From assembly GCA_903889605.1 (NCBI GenBank), contig CAISYK010000953.1, forward strand, positions 1 to 29,840: a stretch of DNA of 29,840 nt, given 5' to 3'. The notes below the pieces were generated by a model. The model was not told where the DNA came from and did no database searches. It worked only from the letters and a program-made list of their open reading frames with translations. Shown here piece by piece: positions 17,801 through 25,235 of this stretch; position 1 is the stretch's first letter, and each line of letters begins with the position of its first letter. The stretch is from an uncultured Bacteroidota bacterium. Lineage in GTDB: Bacteria; Bacteroidota; Bacteroidia; 2-12-FULL-35-15. The position numbers were made by a program, and so were the translations under genes.

Positions 17801-18167
17801 TTGCAAAATCTGAATAGTTGTGCAGCACCTCTGTAAGCACATTATCTGCACGTTTCCGAATGGCATCATCATCTAATTGTTTATGAGCATTAAGTTTTTT
17901 ATGTTTTTTTAATTCTGACAGCAATGTTTTTGTGCCGCCCGAAATTTTTGAGTAATCTACAGTTGAAAGTTCTTTTAAAGCCTTTATGATCCGGTCTTTC
18001 ATTTCAGCAGCAGCCTTATTGGTAAAGGTAACAGCTAAAATATGACGGTAGGCTTTTGGAGGAATTGATTCATCGTTCAACGCCAATGCCAGATATTCTT
18101 TCACTAATGTGAAAGTTTTGCCTGATCCGGCTGATGATTTATATATTGTAAAGTTTTTATCTGTCAT
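14853..18167 (-). CDS. UvrD/Rep-family helicase-nuclease, AddA/RecB-like
   Basis: This 1104-residue protein combines a superfamily 1 DNA helicase with a C-terminal PD-(D/E)XK nuclease, the architecture of AddA and RecB in double-strand break processing. Motifs in order: Walker A SSAGSGKT (11-18), motif Ia VTFTNKAAAEM (46-56), motif II DEFQDT (407-412), motif III LVGDGKQAIYRWRGGE (436-451), motif IV NYRS (489-492), motif V TIHRAKGLEF (786-795) and motif VI VALTRPEERLY with R867. The nuclease shows H970, D1043 in L-D-R-V, D1061 and K1063 in IDYKTG, then Q-I-L-Q-Y-A. The ATG is followed at once by the Walker A strand, as is usual for AddA. No AddB-like partner lies beside it. A run of nine identical bases lies inside the frame (16230-16238). 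The product is cytoplasmic and ATP-dependent. Confidence 0.88.
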   Translation of the reverse strand: MTDKNFTIYKSSAGSGKTFTLVKEYLALALNDESIPPKAYRHILAVTFTNKAAAEMKDRIIKALKELSTVDYSKISGGTKTLLSELKKHKKLNAHKQLDDDAIRKRADNVLTEVLHNYSDFAIGTIDSFVHKIVRTFAFDLKIPMSFELEMDDDKLLTQAIDLLIAQIGTDETLTKALVEFTESKTDDEKSWHIENDLKYFAKNLLNEEGAVHIEKLRHLSIDDFFKIKDTIQAEIKKFEAFINRCGKDALKIISDSGIEHDKFAGGANGIGKYFTYLTESRFDKLMPSNTIQKNIDADKWYAGKADTADKNGIDAVKQALVDLFNEALNYIKINLQEAALFRLINTTIYSLAVLNEIEKLLNEYKAQNNILHISEFNKLIAKIVLNEPIPFIYERLGERYNNYLIDEFQDTSVLQFQNLLPLIDNSLASGHFTMLVGDGKQAIYRWRGGEVEQFAMLPEVFAHNNNPLVLEREQALKRNHNPQMLDKNYRSKREIIEFNNSIFRTLSNKLNDKFKSIYDKLEQGFNPENIGGYVQVEFLDSEKEDMRDQNLERTYSIIQDLLQHNFQLRDVAVLVRKNSDGSDIANYLSNKGIEVISSDSLLLSNSAEVNFIYSLLRYLNNTSDQIIQAELLEYFVASKLIPPPPSDRVSNPVRVDAAKAIIDDASKPAISEVSNIAGADFNFDINQLLVENKQEFISIVKKVCPDFNTNALSKMALYELCEELVRLFKLNKTPNAYIQFYLDEVLNYSIKQNNNLNDFIDYWEDKKAKASLIVPLGMNAVTIMTIHRAKGLEFPVVILPFSNGKVEKGKKHLWVDLENSKIPQMASALVSASESLRETPYGDLYDDEKNKSLLDSLNVLYVALTRPEERLYILTGKPSKFPANLSTVSDMFAHYYQINGEWQEGETVYTFGKETEHQKHLQSSKILNFKLETFNSNQWRNNIKMRTAAPSIWNLEMADSKKDYGVMVHTALAKIKTADDVESAVNSMFSEGLVTSDEKENLLAVIKKIIKLPKLKAHFAHGLVVKNEAEIISLTGEKFRLDRVILHSKSESGLTAVIIDYKTGEEKPAHTKQILQYADLLNQMGYTVTEKLLVYIEEGKVVG
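16230..16238. repeat. Nine-base G/C homopolymer inside the helicase gene
   Basis: Nine Gs on the plus strand (nine Cs in the coding strand) encode most of a P-P-P-P stretch near residue 644 in a loop-like region between helicase motifs. The reading frame is intact with nine bases. The tract is a candidate site for slippage or for a sequencing error. Confidence 0.7.
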
Positions 18168-18228
18168 TTCTGATTAGCTATCCTCGTATGTTGACTGACG
18201 ATCGAAATCCTGATTCTTAAGCTGGAAT

Positions 18229-18244
18229 TGTATTGCAAAATACA
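18229..18244. promoter_or_regulatory. Inverted repeat between the divergent helicase and cytochrome lipoprotein genes
   Basis: TGTATT and AATACA are perfect six-base arms around GCAA, within the 211-base divergent region. A related GTATTGTATA sequence follows about 25 bases later. The position fits a small operator acting on either gene, but no regulator can be named and chance is possible in AT-rich DNA. Confidence 0.25.
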
Positions 18245-18378
18245 CATTTATTGAATAGTATTGTATATAGATTTATAGCTTGAAGGATTAATAAACAGAA
18301 AGTATAGGCCAGACAATACTATAAAAACGGGGCGAAACCGAAAAGCCAAATAAGGTGAAAATTAAAGGCAATGTATTT

Positions 18379-18867
18379 ATGAAAACGAAATTTAGTACCG
18401 CAATTTTTATTGCTGCTGCATCATTTATTATGATTCAGTCCTGCAAAAAAGATAGTAAAAATGAAATTGGAAATGGAAGTGAAAACAATGAAACAAAAAT
18501 CAGTGCACAAGGCGGAGGCAGCAGCCACAATATGGGACAGAACTGCATGAGCTGTCATAAACAAGGCGGTTCAGGAGAAGGGTGGTTTAGTGCTGCCGGC
18601 ACTGTGTATGATAGTTTATTAACAAGTGCTTACCCAAATGCTGTAGTAAAACTTTATACAGGACCAGATGGAACAGGAACGTTAAAAAAGACAATTCAGG
18701 CTGACGCAAAAGGAAACTTTTTTACAACAGAAGCCATTGATTTTGGAACGGGGCTGTACCCTTCTGTCTCAGGAGGCTCGATAACAAAGTATATGTCATC
18801 AGCAATTACAGCCGGGCAGTGTAATGGTTGTCATGGCGTTTCGACAGACAAAATATGGATTAAATAA
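18379..18867 (+). CDS. Lipoprotein with two CxxCH haem-binding motifs (probable dihaem c-type cytochrome)
   Basis: From ATG 18379 the product is 162 residues. It has a lipoprotein signal peptide with lipobox I-Q-S-C (lipid Cys22) and lysines right after it, then a Gly/Asn/Ser-rich linker. A CMSCH motif lies at 56-60 and a second, CNGCH, at 148-152, eleven residues from the end including the terminal Lys. Between them is a beta-rich segment (about 73-120, G-T-V-Y-D through A-V-V-K-L-Y-T-G and D-A-K-G-N-F) that resembles a carboxypeptidase-regulatory-like beta domain. Covalent haem at both sites and an electron-transfer role at the membrane are inferred. An in-frame GTG at 18355 gives eight more residues, but the ATG places the signal peptide properly. 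The S8 protease gene follows after 84 bases and may be co-transcribed. Confidence 0.75.
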   Translation: MKTKFSTAIFIAAASFIMIQSCKKDSKNEIGNGSENNETKISAQGGGSSHNMGQNCMSCHKQGGSGEGWFSAAGTVYDSLLTSAYPNAVVKLYTGPDGTGTLKKTIQADAKGNFFTTEAIDFGTGLYPSVSGGSITKYMSSAITAGQCNGCHGVSTDKIWIK

Positions 18868-18951
18868 AAAAGCTGAAAAATTGACTTATCTAATATTGCT
18901 GAGATGATTTATTATTTAGTACCTTCATAAGTTCTAAAGATAATCAAGGCT

Positions 18952-20634
18952 ATGAAAACAAACTCGTTTTTTCTAGTTATGGTGCTGGTTTTTACCTGCC
19001 GTTTTATATTTGCCCAGGAAAGTAATATTGTTTCGGGCAATATTTTGGTAATGGTCAATTCAGATGCTTCAGCGCAAAAGCTTTCTAGTGAACTGAAGGT
19101 TGTTAACGGAATTAAAACTGATTTTAAGATAGAGCGTGTCCTTTCAAAATCTATGCATATTTATTTGTTTGATTTTAATTCCGCCATTATTGATAATAAT
19201 GCAATGCTGAAGGCTGTAAAGCGAAACAATTCCGCAGTAATTGCACAATTCAATCACACTTTTACAGAACGTATTATCCCCAACGATCCCCAATTCGGAG
19301 CCATGTGGGACATGGAAAATACAGGGCAGAATGCCGGTACGCCTTTAGCTGATATTCATGCTGCAGAAGCCTGGGATATTACTACCGGCGGATTAACTTC
19401 TCAAGGCGATACAATTGTGGTTGCCGTTATTGACGGCGGGTTTGATCTAAGCCAGCAGGATTTGAATTTCTGGAAAAATTACAATGAGATACCAAACAAC
19501 GGCATTGATGATGATAATAATGGTTATATAGATGATTTTGATGGATGGAACGGCGCATCGGCCACGGATAATTTTTCGGCTGCAAGTCATGGAACTCATG
19601 TTTCAGGAACAGTAGGTGCCAGGGGAAATAACGGTATAGGTGTGACGGGTGTAAATTGGAATGTGAAAGTAATGGCCATTTCGTACGGTTCTTCCGGCGG
19701 CGGCTTTGAAGCAAATGTTGTAGCGTCTTATGCTTTTGCTATGGATCAGCGGAGAGAGTACAATCAAACAAACGGTGCAAAAGGAGCGTTTGTGGTTTCA
19801 TCCAACTCTTCTTTCGGTGTTAACAATGGTCAGCCATCGGCATATCCTCTGTGGTGCGCAATGTATGATTCATTGGGTTCTGTTGGTATTTTAAGTGCCG
19901 GCGCTACTGCTAATGCAAACTATGATATAGACGTACAAGGCGATATTCCAACAGCCTGTTCAAGCGACTGGCTTATTACAGTTACAAATACCACCAATAC
20001 TGATTCGAAAAACAGCAGCTGCGGGTACGGCGCAGCAACGATTGATTTGGGTGCCCCCGGAACAAATATCACCTCCACTTATCCATCAAATTCATATGCA
20101 TCCATTTCAGGAACATCTATGGCTTCGCCGCACGTAGCAGGCGCAATTGCTTTAATGTATTCTGTTGCCTGCCCTCAGTTTATTGCTGATTACAAAGCAG
20201 ATCCGGCAGGCATTGCTTTAATGGTCAAGGATTCGCTGTTGGGCGCGGTTGATTTGATTCCTTCTATGAGCGGCGGAATCACAGTAACAGGAGGAAGATT
20301 AGACTTATTTAAAGCTGTAAAATCAATTCAAAATTATTGTTCTGTCGTTTCTGTTAATGATATAGGCCAATTTAACAATCCACTTGAAATTTCTAAGGTT
20401 TATCCTAATCCTGCAAGTAATTTGTTAAATATAGTATACAGCAGCAATCAGGACGCTGTTATCAGCATTGTTAATGTATTAGGCCGGGAAGTGAAACGCA
20501 TTAAAGCTGACAGCAATTGCAAAGGTTTACAGCACAGCAGTATTGATATTAACTCTATTGATAAAGGAATTTATTTTGTAAGTATCAGTTCACCAGATAA
20601 AAAATCAAAAGTAGTGAAAGTGGTGATTAATTAA
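18952..20634 (+). CDS. Subtilisin-like (S8) serine protease with T9SS sorting domain
   Basis: This 560-residue protein has a signal peptide (1-22, ending FAQ), a propeptide-like N-terminal region (about 28-108) and an S8 catalytic domain. The triad is D161 in V-A-V-I-D-G-G, H213 in SHGTHVSGT and S389 in GTSMASPHVAG. An acidic loop (GIDDDNNGYIDDFDG, 184-198) between Asp and His looks calcium-binding. The oxyanion-hole region reads SAGATANANYD (315-325) rather than the usual G-N pair, so N321 or N323 may serve instead. The T9SS sorting domain spans about 477-560 (VYPNPASN, GIYFVS, K-V-V-I-N). It should be a secreted or surface-held endopeptidase; the substrate is unknown. A link with the neighbouring lipoprotein is only positional. 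Confidence 0.9.
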   Translation: MKTNSFFLVMVLVFTCRFIFAQESNIVSGNILVMVNSDASAQKLSSELKVVNGIKTDFKIERVLSKSMHIYLFDFNSAIIDNNAMLKAVKRNNSAVIAQFNHTFTERIIPNDPQFGAMWDMENTGQNAGTPLADIHAAEAWDITTGGLTSQGDTIVVAVIDGGFDLSQQDLNFWKNYNEIPNNGIDDDNNGYIDDFDGWNGASATDNFSAASHGTHVSGTVGARGNNGIGVTGVNWNVKVMAISYGSSGGGFEANVVASYAFAMDQRREYNQTNGAKGAFVVSSNSSFGVNNGQPSAYPLWCAMYDSLGSVGILSAGATANANYDIDVQGDIPTACSSDWLITVTNTTNTDSKNSSCGYGAATIDLGAPGTNITSTYPSNSYASISGTSMASPHVAGAIALMYSVACPQFIADYKADPAGIALMVKDSLLGAVDLIPSMSGGITVTGGRLDLFKAVKSIQNYCSVVSVNDIGQFNNPLEISKVYPNPASNLLNIVYSSNQDAVISIVNVLGREVKRIKADSNCKGLQHSSIDINSIDKGIYFVSISSPDKKSKVVKVVIN

Positions 20635-20717
20635 TTTTTAGCCCGCCTTAAAGCCTCCCCCAAAGGATTCTCTTTAATTTCATATTCATTCTGCCTTTTC
20701 ACAAAGACTGCTGTTTT

Positions 20718-20744
20718 TTTGTTCAAAAAATTGTTGTAATTTTG
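20718..20744 (+). promoter_or_regulatory. Candidate promoter of the GEVED protein gene
   Basis: TAATTTTG at 20737-20744 matches the -7 consensus TAnnTTTG exactly. A TTTG at 20718-20721 lies 15 bases before it, slightly closer than usual. The ATG at 20787 is 43 bases downstream. Because the in-frame TTG at 20742 lies inside this box, the promoter supports the ATG as the true start. Confidence 0.55.
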
Positions 20745-20786
20745 CACCCGATAAAAATAAAACACAAAACTAAAAAAGCAATAAAA

Positions 20787-23700
20787 ATGAAAAAAGCTGT
20801 ACTTACTTTATTTTCAATTTCTGCCTTGTTTAATTTTTCGAGCGCACAGGTTAGTTCATACTCTTTTGCATCAAGCACGGGAACATACGCTGCAATTACC
20901 GGCGGAGCTGTTTTGGGTGATACAACCACCGATGAGAGGAACTTTTTAGACCCGTCAGTTCCTTTGGGAGTTACAACATCAACAACAACCGGTGTTGGTT
21001 TTCCAATAGGTTTTAATTTTACCTATAATGGGATAGTTTTTGATAAGTTGGCCATAAATAACAATGGATGGATAAGTTTGGGGCAAACCAGTTTAACTCC
21101 GCACGTAAATATTGATTCGTATGATTATTATTCTTTGCCGCTTTCTCAAACATCGGCAGCTATTCCAGCACTTTTACGGAATAGAATTGGTGGTCTCGCT
21201 TTGGATTTAGATTCACAATTTGGCTCTGAGCTGAGAATACAGACAATAGGAACGACACCAAATATGGTTTGTGTAATACAGTGGAAAAATTATAAACAAT
21301 ACGGAAGTTACGGAGACATATATAATTTCCAAATTCGTTTAAAAGAAACCTCAAATGTTGTTGAAGTTGTTTACGGTACTATGGTTAATAGTGCCACATC
21401 AACTGATGCTCAAGTTGGCTTGAGCGGGACTACTGATCCTGATTTTAATATTAGGGAAACATCATCTAACTGGGCTTCAACAACCACAGGAATTGCAAAT
21501 ACTGCCACATGCTTTCTTTCTTCTACAATAAAACCGGCAAGCGGACAGACCTTTTCCTGGACTCCTTCGCCAGTTTGCACTGGAACTCCAACAGCAGGAA
21601 CTATAACAGGCCCAACAGGAGCTTGCTCAGGAGTAAGCTACAATCTAATACTAACAGGTTATTCTTCCAATGTTTCAGGTCTTACTTTTCAGTGGCAGTC
21701 GTCATCAACTTTAGGCGGAACCTATGCTCCCATTGCTGGCGCTACTTCCGTAACATATACAGCAACTCAAACAGCTGCAACTTATTATAAGTGTGTTGTT
21801 ACCTGCAGCGGATCGCCTGCCACCACAGCAGCTTTTTCTGTACCTATGAATACCGGAATATATTGTTATTGTACTGCTACTAATGGCGGTGGAGCTTGTA
21901 TTACTAATGTTACATTAGGCACCTTAAACCGGACATCAGCAGCGTGTGAAAATTCTCCAAGTTATTATACCTCGGTTCCTATTGGAACAGCTACAACAAC
22001 TGTTAATCAAGGAGTGTCATACCCTATGTCAGTTACCACCGGCAGTTCAGGCGCGGCCATTTTATCTGTTTGGATTGATTATAACCAAAATGGAACGTTT
22101 GAAGCCTCCGAATGGAATCAAATTGCGACAAACGCTCTTGCTTCAACTACAACGACTATTAATGTTATAATTCCCGGTTCTGCTGTATTAGGTCAAACTG
22201 GAATGAGAATTAGATCCCGCAGCACGGGCAATCCAAATGGGTCAGGTGATGCTTGTACAGCAATGGTTTCTGGTGAAACAGAAGATTACATGATAACTAT
22301 AGGCGCAGGCGCAGCATGTACCGGAACACCAACAGCAGGAACTGCGACTGGCCCGGCAAGTATCTGCAGCGGAGTAAGCTTTAACCTTTTATTAACAGGG
22401 TATACTTCAGGAGTAACTGGAATTACACTTCAGTGGCAATCCTCAGCAACATTAGGCGGAACCTATTCAGACATTGTAGGTGCCACTTCCCCGACCTATG
22501 CAGGAACACTAACTGCTTCAACTTATTATAGGTGTGAAGTTGTCTGCGGCAACGGAACACCTGTTTATTCAAATATTGTAACTGTAACTTTAACCCCCGC
22601 TTCAGGGTGCTATTGCACTCCTGTCCACAGCGTAACGTGCAGTGCAAACTACATTGATAGTGTAAGAATAGGGTCTACAACACTTGCTAATTTACATACA
22701 GGCTGCACAGGAACAGATGGTATGGCATATACTATTTATCCAGCAACAGGTAACACAACCGCATCTTTAACTGGCGGCACTGCTTATACTTTTAAAATTA
22801 CAACAACATCTAGCAACATTGTTTCTGTATGGATCGACTATAATCAAAATGGTCTGTATGAAGCATCTGAATGGACACAGGTATGCATCACATCAACTGC
22901 AAATATTGTAAATACCGCAACTATTACAATACCTGCAAATGCAACATCTGGCCTCACAGGAATGAGGATAAGAAGCCGTTCAGCAGGAAGCCCTAACGGT
23001 TCTTCTGATGCGTGTACCAGCTTTGCCAGCGGAGAAACAGAGGACTATAAAGTAACTATTGTTGCAGCACCAGCATGTACAGGAACTCCAACGGCAGGAA
23101 CAGCTTCAGCAAGTGATGATACTGTTTGCAGCGGTGTAAATTTTAATCTTGTGTTAACAGGCTATACTTCTGGAGTTTCAGGTCTTACTTTTCAATGGCA
23201 GTCATCTACTGATGGAACCACCTATACAAGCATTATTGGTGCCATGACATCTACATACCAAACATTACAAACAGCTGCAAAATATTATAAGTGTTTGGTA
23301 TCCTGCAGCGGCGGAACACCAGCTCCTTCTAATGCTGTACATGTAATAATGAATGACTTAATGAACTGTTATTGTACTTCAACTGCAACCTATGTTGCTG
23401 ACGAAGATATTTTTAATGTTACGGTCGGTACTTTAAATAATTCATCCACTTGTTTAACTACAGGAGGTGTAGGTTCTTCATTGAATAAATATTCAAATTA
23501 TAAGGCTGTTGCAGCGCCGGATCTTGAAAGAAATACTTCTGTTCCTTTTTCTGTTCAAATTGGAACTTGCGGTACCACTCCATACAGCAATGCATTCAAA
23601 ATATTTATTGATTATAACCAAAATGGTTCCTTTGCAGAAGCAGGAGAAGTTGTTTATATTTCTGACACTGCAAAAGGCGGATATACTCAAACGGGAACAT

Positions 23701-24116
23701 TTACTGTACCTGCAGCTGCAGTATTAGGACATACATTGATGAGAGTTGTGAATAAAGAAACTTCTGATGCTTCATCAATTGACTCCTGCGGAACGTTTGG
23801 TTATGGAGAAACAGAAGATTACATTGTAAATATAACAGGCCCTTCTGGAATTGAAGAAAATACTATCAGCGGGATTGCAATATATCCAAACCCTACAACC
23901 GGTATGTTTAATATAACAACCAGCAGCGCAGACTTTAAAGAACTTCAGATCAGCGTTTTTGATATGCAGGGCAAAGAGGTATTTAGTGCGGTAGATAAAA
24001 ACAATTCTACTAATTATAATAAACAAATTAATCTGGAAGGTTTGGCAAAAGGCATTTATTATATCAAGTTAAATTCCGGAACGGGTATAAAAATCCAAAA
24101 ATTAATTATGCAGTAA
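20787..24116 (+). CDS. T9SS cargo with N-terminal beta module and three Ig-like/GEVED domain pairs
   Basis: From ATG 20787 the product is 1109 residues with a signal peptide (1-21, ending SSAQ). Residues 22-260 are a module homologous to the insert in the giant protein (SYSFASSTGTY, I-N-N-N-G-W-I-S-L-G, F-Q-I-R-L-K, TFSWTP). Three pairs follow: an Ig-like domain (starting 264, 511 and 764 with C-T-G-T-P-T-A-G, F-Q-W-Q-S-S and Y-Y-K/R-C) and a GEVED-type domain (starting about 359, 608 and 861 with C-Y-C-T, then W/F-I-D-Y-N-Q-N-G, M-R-I-R-S-R-S or the related M-R-V-V-N-K-E-T in the third, and SGETEDY or YGETEDY). The T9SS sorting domain is at about 1025-1109 (IAIYPNPTTG, KGIYYIK). GEVED domains are widespread in Bacteroidota secreted proteins and lack a settled biochemical role. 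A structural or binding role outside the cell is inferred. A strong terminator follows. Confidence 0.88.
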   Translation: MKKAVLTLFSISALFNFSSAQVSSYSFASSTGTYAAITGGAVLGDTTTDERNFLDPSVPLGVTTSTTTGVGFPIGFNFTYNGIVFDKLAINNNGWISLGQTSLTPHVNIDSYDYYSLPLSQTSAAIPALLRNRIGGLALDLDSQFGSELRIQTIGTTPNMVCVIQWKNYKQYGSYGDIYNFQIRLKETSNVVEVVYGTMVNSATSTDAQVGLSGTTDPDFNIRETSSNWASTTTGIANTATCFLSSTIKPASGQTFSWTPSPVCTGTPTAGTITGPTGACSGVSYNLILTGYSSNVSGLTFQWQSSSTLGGTYAPIAGATSVTYTATQTAATYYKCVVTCSGSPATTAAFSVPMNTGIYCYCTATNGGGACITNVTLGTLNRTSAACENSPSYYTSVPIGTATTTVNQGVSYPMSVTTGSSGAAILSVWIDYNQNGTFEASEWNQIATNALASTTTTINVIIPGSAVLGQTGMRIRSRSTGNPNGSGDACTAMVSGETEDYMITIGAGAACTGTPTAGTATGPASICSGVSFNLLLTGYTSGVTGITLQWQSSATLGGTYSDIVGATSPTYAGTLTASTYYRCEVVCGNGTPVYSNIVTVTLTPASGCYCTPVHSVTCSANYIDSVRIGSTTLANLHTGCTGTDGMAYTIYPATGNTTASLTGGTAYTFKITTTSSNIVSVWIDYNQNGLYEASEWTQVCITSTANIVNTATITIPANATSGLTGMRIRSRSAGSPNGSSDACTSFASGETEDYKVTIVAAPACTGTPTAGTASASDDTVCSGVNFNLVLTGYTSGVSGLTFQWQSSTDGTTYTSIIGAMTSTYQTLQTAAKYYKCLVSCSGGTPAPSNAVHVIMNDLMNCYCTSTATYVADEDIFNVTVGTLNNSSTCLTTGGVGSSLNKYSNYKAVAAPDLERNTSVPFSVQIGTCGTTPYSNAFKIFIDYNQNGSFAEAGEVVYISDTAKGGYTQTGTFTVPAAAVLGHTLMRVVNKETSDASSIDSCGTFGYGETEDYIVNITGPSGIEENTISGIAIYPNPTTGMFNITTSSADFKELQISVFDMQGKEVFSAVDKNNSTNYNKQINLEGLAKGIYYIKLNSGTGIKIQKLIMQ

Positions 24117-24134
24117 ACATTAGAATAAATTAAT

Positions 24135-24170
24135 AAAAAAGCCCATTCCTTTATAAGGGATGGGCTTTTT
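24135..24170. terminator. Bidirectional intrinsic terminator
   Basis: GCCCATTCCT (24141-24150) pairs with AGGGATGGGC (24156-24165) around a five-base loop, with one G-T pair. Six As precede and six Ts follow, so it works in both directions for the convergent GEVED gene and ybeY. Confidence 0.9.
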
Positions 24171-24219
24171 TATATTTAAGCCGTAAAATTCCTGAGTAAC
24201 CCTGACTTTGGTGATAGTA

Positions 24220-24648
24220 TTAGATCGTTTCAAGCACTTTCAAACAAATATCCTCCTGTTTAGTCATTTCTTCTTTTGCCTTTTTGGTTTTGTCGGTAAA
24301 TCCAAGCAAATGTAATATGCCGTGAATGATTACCCTTTGTAATTCATTTTCAAAAGATTTAGAATACTTAGCTGCGTTTTCTCTTATACGGTCAATACTA
24401 ATGAAAATGTCGCCGCTGACAGCTTGTTTTGCATCTTCATTTGAATAATCAAATGTTATGATATCTGTATAGGTGTCGTGATTGAGATATTGCTTATTTA
24501 TGTTTAATAAATAGGCATCCGAACAAAAAATAAACGTAATTTCTCCTGTTTTTCGTTTATTTTTCTCAATTATTGATTTTATCCACTGTTTAAGGACTTT
24601 TTTGTTTCTTAATTTGAACTTTACTTCTTCGGTTTGGAGGATTATCAT
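24220..24648 (-). CDS. ybeY: Endoribonuclease YbeY (rRNA maturation factor)
   Basis: At 142 residues it has the usual length for YbeY, a metal-dependent single-strand RNase needed for 16S rRNA 3' end maturation and ribosome quality control. The central D-I-I-T-F-D-Y segment (62-68), the SGDIFIS strand (78-84) and the metal site HGILHLLGF are diagnostic. H109 and H113 are present. The third histidine of the canonical HGxLHLxGYDH, expected at 119, is Asp (T-D-K), a change I recall as common in Bacteroidota YbeY. It lies 51 bases after the MmcQ/YjbR-family gene on the same strand and is probably co-transcribed with it. Confidence 0.88.
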   Translation of the reverse strand: MIILQTEEVKFKLRNKKVLKQWIKSIIEKNKRKTGEITFIFCSDAYLLNINKQYLNHDTYTDIITFDYSNEDAKQAVSGDIFISIDRIRENAAKYSKSFENELQRVIIHGILHLLGFTDKTKKAKEEMTKQEDICLKVLETI

Positions 24649-24699
24649 ATAGTGAAAATTAAAGGTTCTTACTCGCCATTAACTAGGAAGGTTTGATTG

Positions 24700-25077
24700 T
24701 TATATTTTCTTTGACAAATTTTTTATTTCCTGGAGCTGCAGCTTTTCTTTTTTAGCAAGACCTGAAACCACAAGGTTATATGAATCGGTTATCCACTCCT
24801 GTATATTTTTTATCGAAACAGAACCGTCCAAAATAACTGTATTCCAGTGCTTTTTATTCATGTGGAACCCTGGGATTATGCAGGCATATTGCTCACGCAG
24901 TTCAATTGCTTTTTCAGGGGCGCATTTCACATTAAATTCCAAAGGACTGCCCTCTAAATCAGTAAGTAGAAAAACCTTACCCATTACCTTAAATACTAAA
25001 GTTTCAGGCCCAAAAGGCAAACTTTCCGTCACTCCTTTTTTTGAAATGCAATATTCTCTCAGCTCTTCTATGTTCAT
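24700..25077 (-). CDS. MmcQ/YjbR family protein
   Basis: This 125-residue protein matches the MmcQ/YjbR family over its whole length: an early LPFGPETLVFKVMGK segment (20-34), F-N-V-K-C-A-P-E with L-R-E (48-62), the signature P-G-F-H-M-N-K-K-H-W-N-T-V (69-81) and a late S-Y-N-L-V-V helix. The family has a double-wing CyaY-like fold and is often labelled DNA-binding, but its role is not settled. No signal peptide is seen, so it is cytoplasmic. It is the upstream gene of a probable two-gene unit with ybeY. Confidence 0.85.
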   Translation of the reverse strand: MNIEELREYCISKKGVTESLPFGPETLVFKVMGKVFLLTDLEGSPLEFNVKCAPEKAIELREQYACIIPGFHMNKKHWNTVILDGSVSIKNIQEWITDSYNLVVSGLAKKEKLQLQEIKNLSKKI

Positions 25078-25119
25078 CTTCTATATTATCTGTTTATCAA
25101 TGCTTAAGACAATCTTCAG

Positions 25120-25127
25120 CAAAAATA
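25120..25127 (-). promoter_or_regulatory. Candidate -7 box for the yjbR-like/ybeY unit
   Basis: Read on the minus strand this is TATTTTTG, an exact TAnnTTTG match about 43 bases before the ATG at 25077. No TTG element is seen at the normal -33 distance, so support is partial. Confidence 0.35.
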
Positions 25128-25157
25128 TAAATTACGTTTTAATATTAAGAAATCTGT

Positions 25158-25235
25158 TTATTCGCATATTTACAAACTCTGTTATTCTGCGAATAATTGA
25201 ATTCAAAGATATATATTTGCAGCCGAATAATTTTG
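25158..25235. promoter_or_regulatory. Cluster of palindromic GAATAA elements upstream of hemL
   Basis: TTATTCGCA (25158-25166) is the exact reverse complement of TGCGAATAA (25188-25196), with 21 bases between. The right arm is also half of the palindrome TTATTC-TGC-GAATAA (25182-25196). GAATAATTGAAT follows directly (25191-25202), and GAATAATTTTGAAT recurs at 25226-25239. The last copy contains TAATTTTG (25228-25235), an exact -7 box on the plus strand about 94 bases before hemL. Repeated half-sites beside a promoter suggest an operator region between the divergent yjbR-like and hemL genes. Confidence 0.4.

Noticed and set aside
17350..17817. 155-codon plus-strand open frame
   Set aside because: It is antisense to the helicase gene, whose motifs on the other strand are unmistakable; no domain is visible in this frame.
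18355..18378. GTG start eight codons upstream for the cytochrome-like lipoprotein
   Set aside because: It would put extra residues before a complete lipoprotein signal peptide; the ATG at 18379 fits better.
20742..20786. TTG start fifteen codons upstream for the GEVED protein
   Set aside because: The TTG lies inside an exact TAnnTTTG -7 box, and the ATG at 20787 begins a normal signal peptide.
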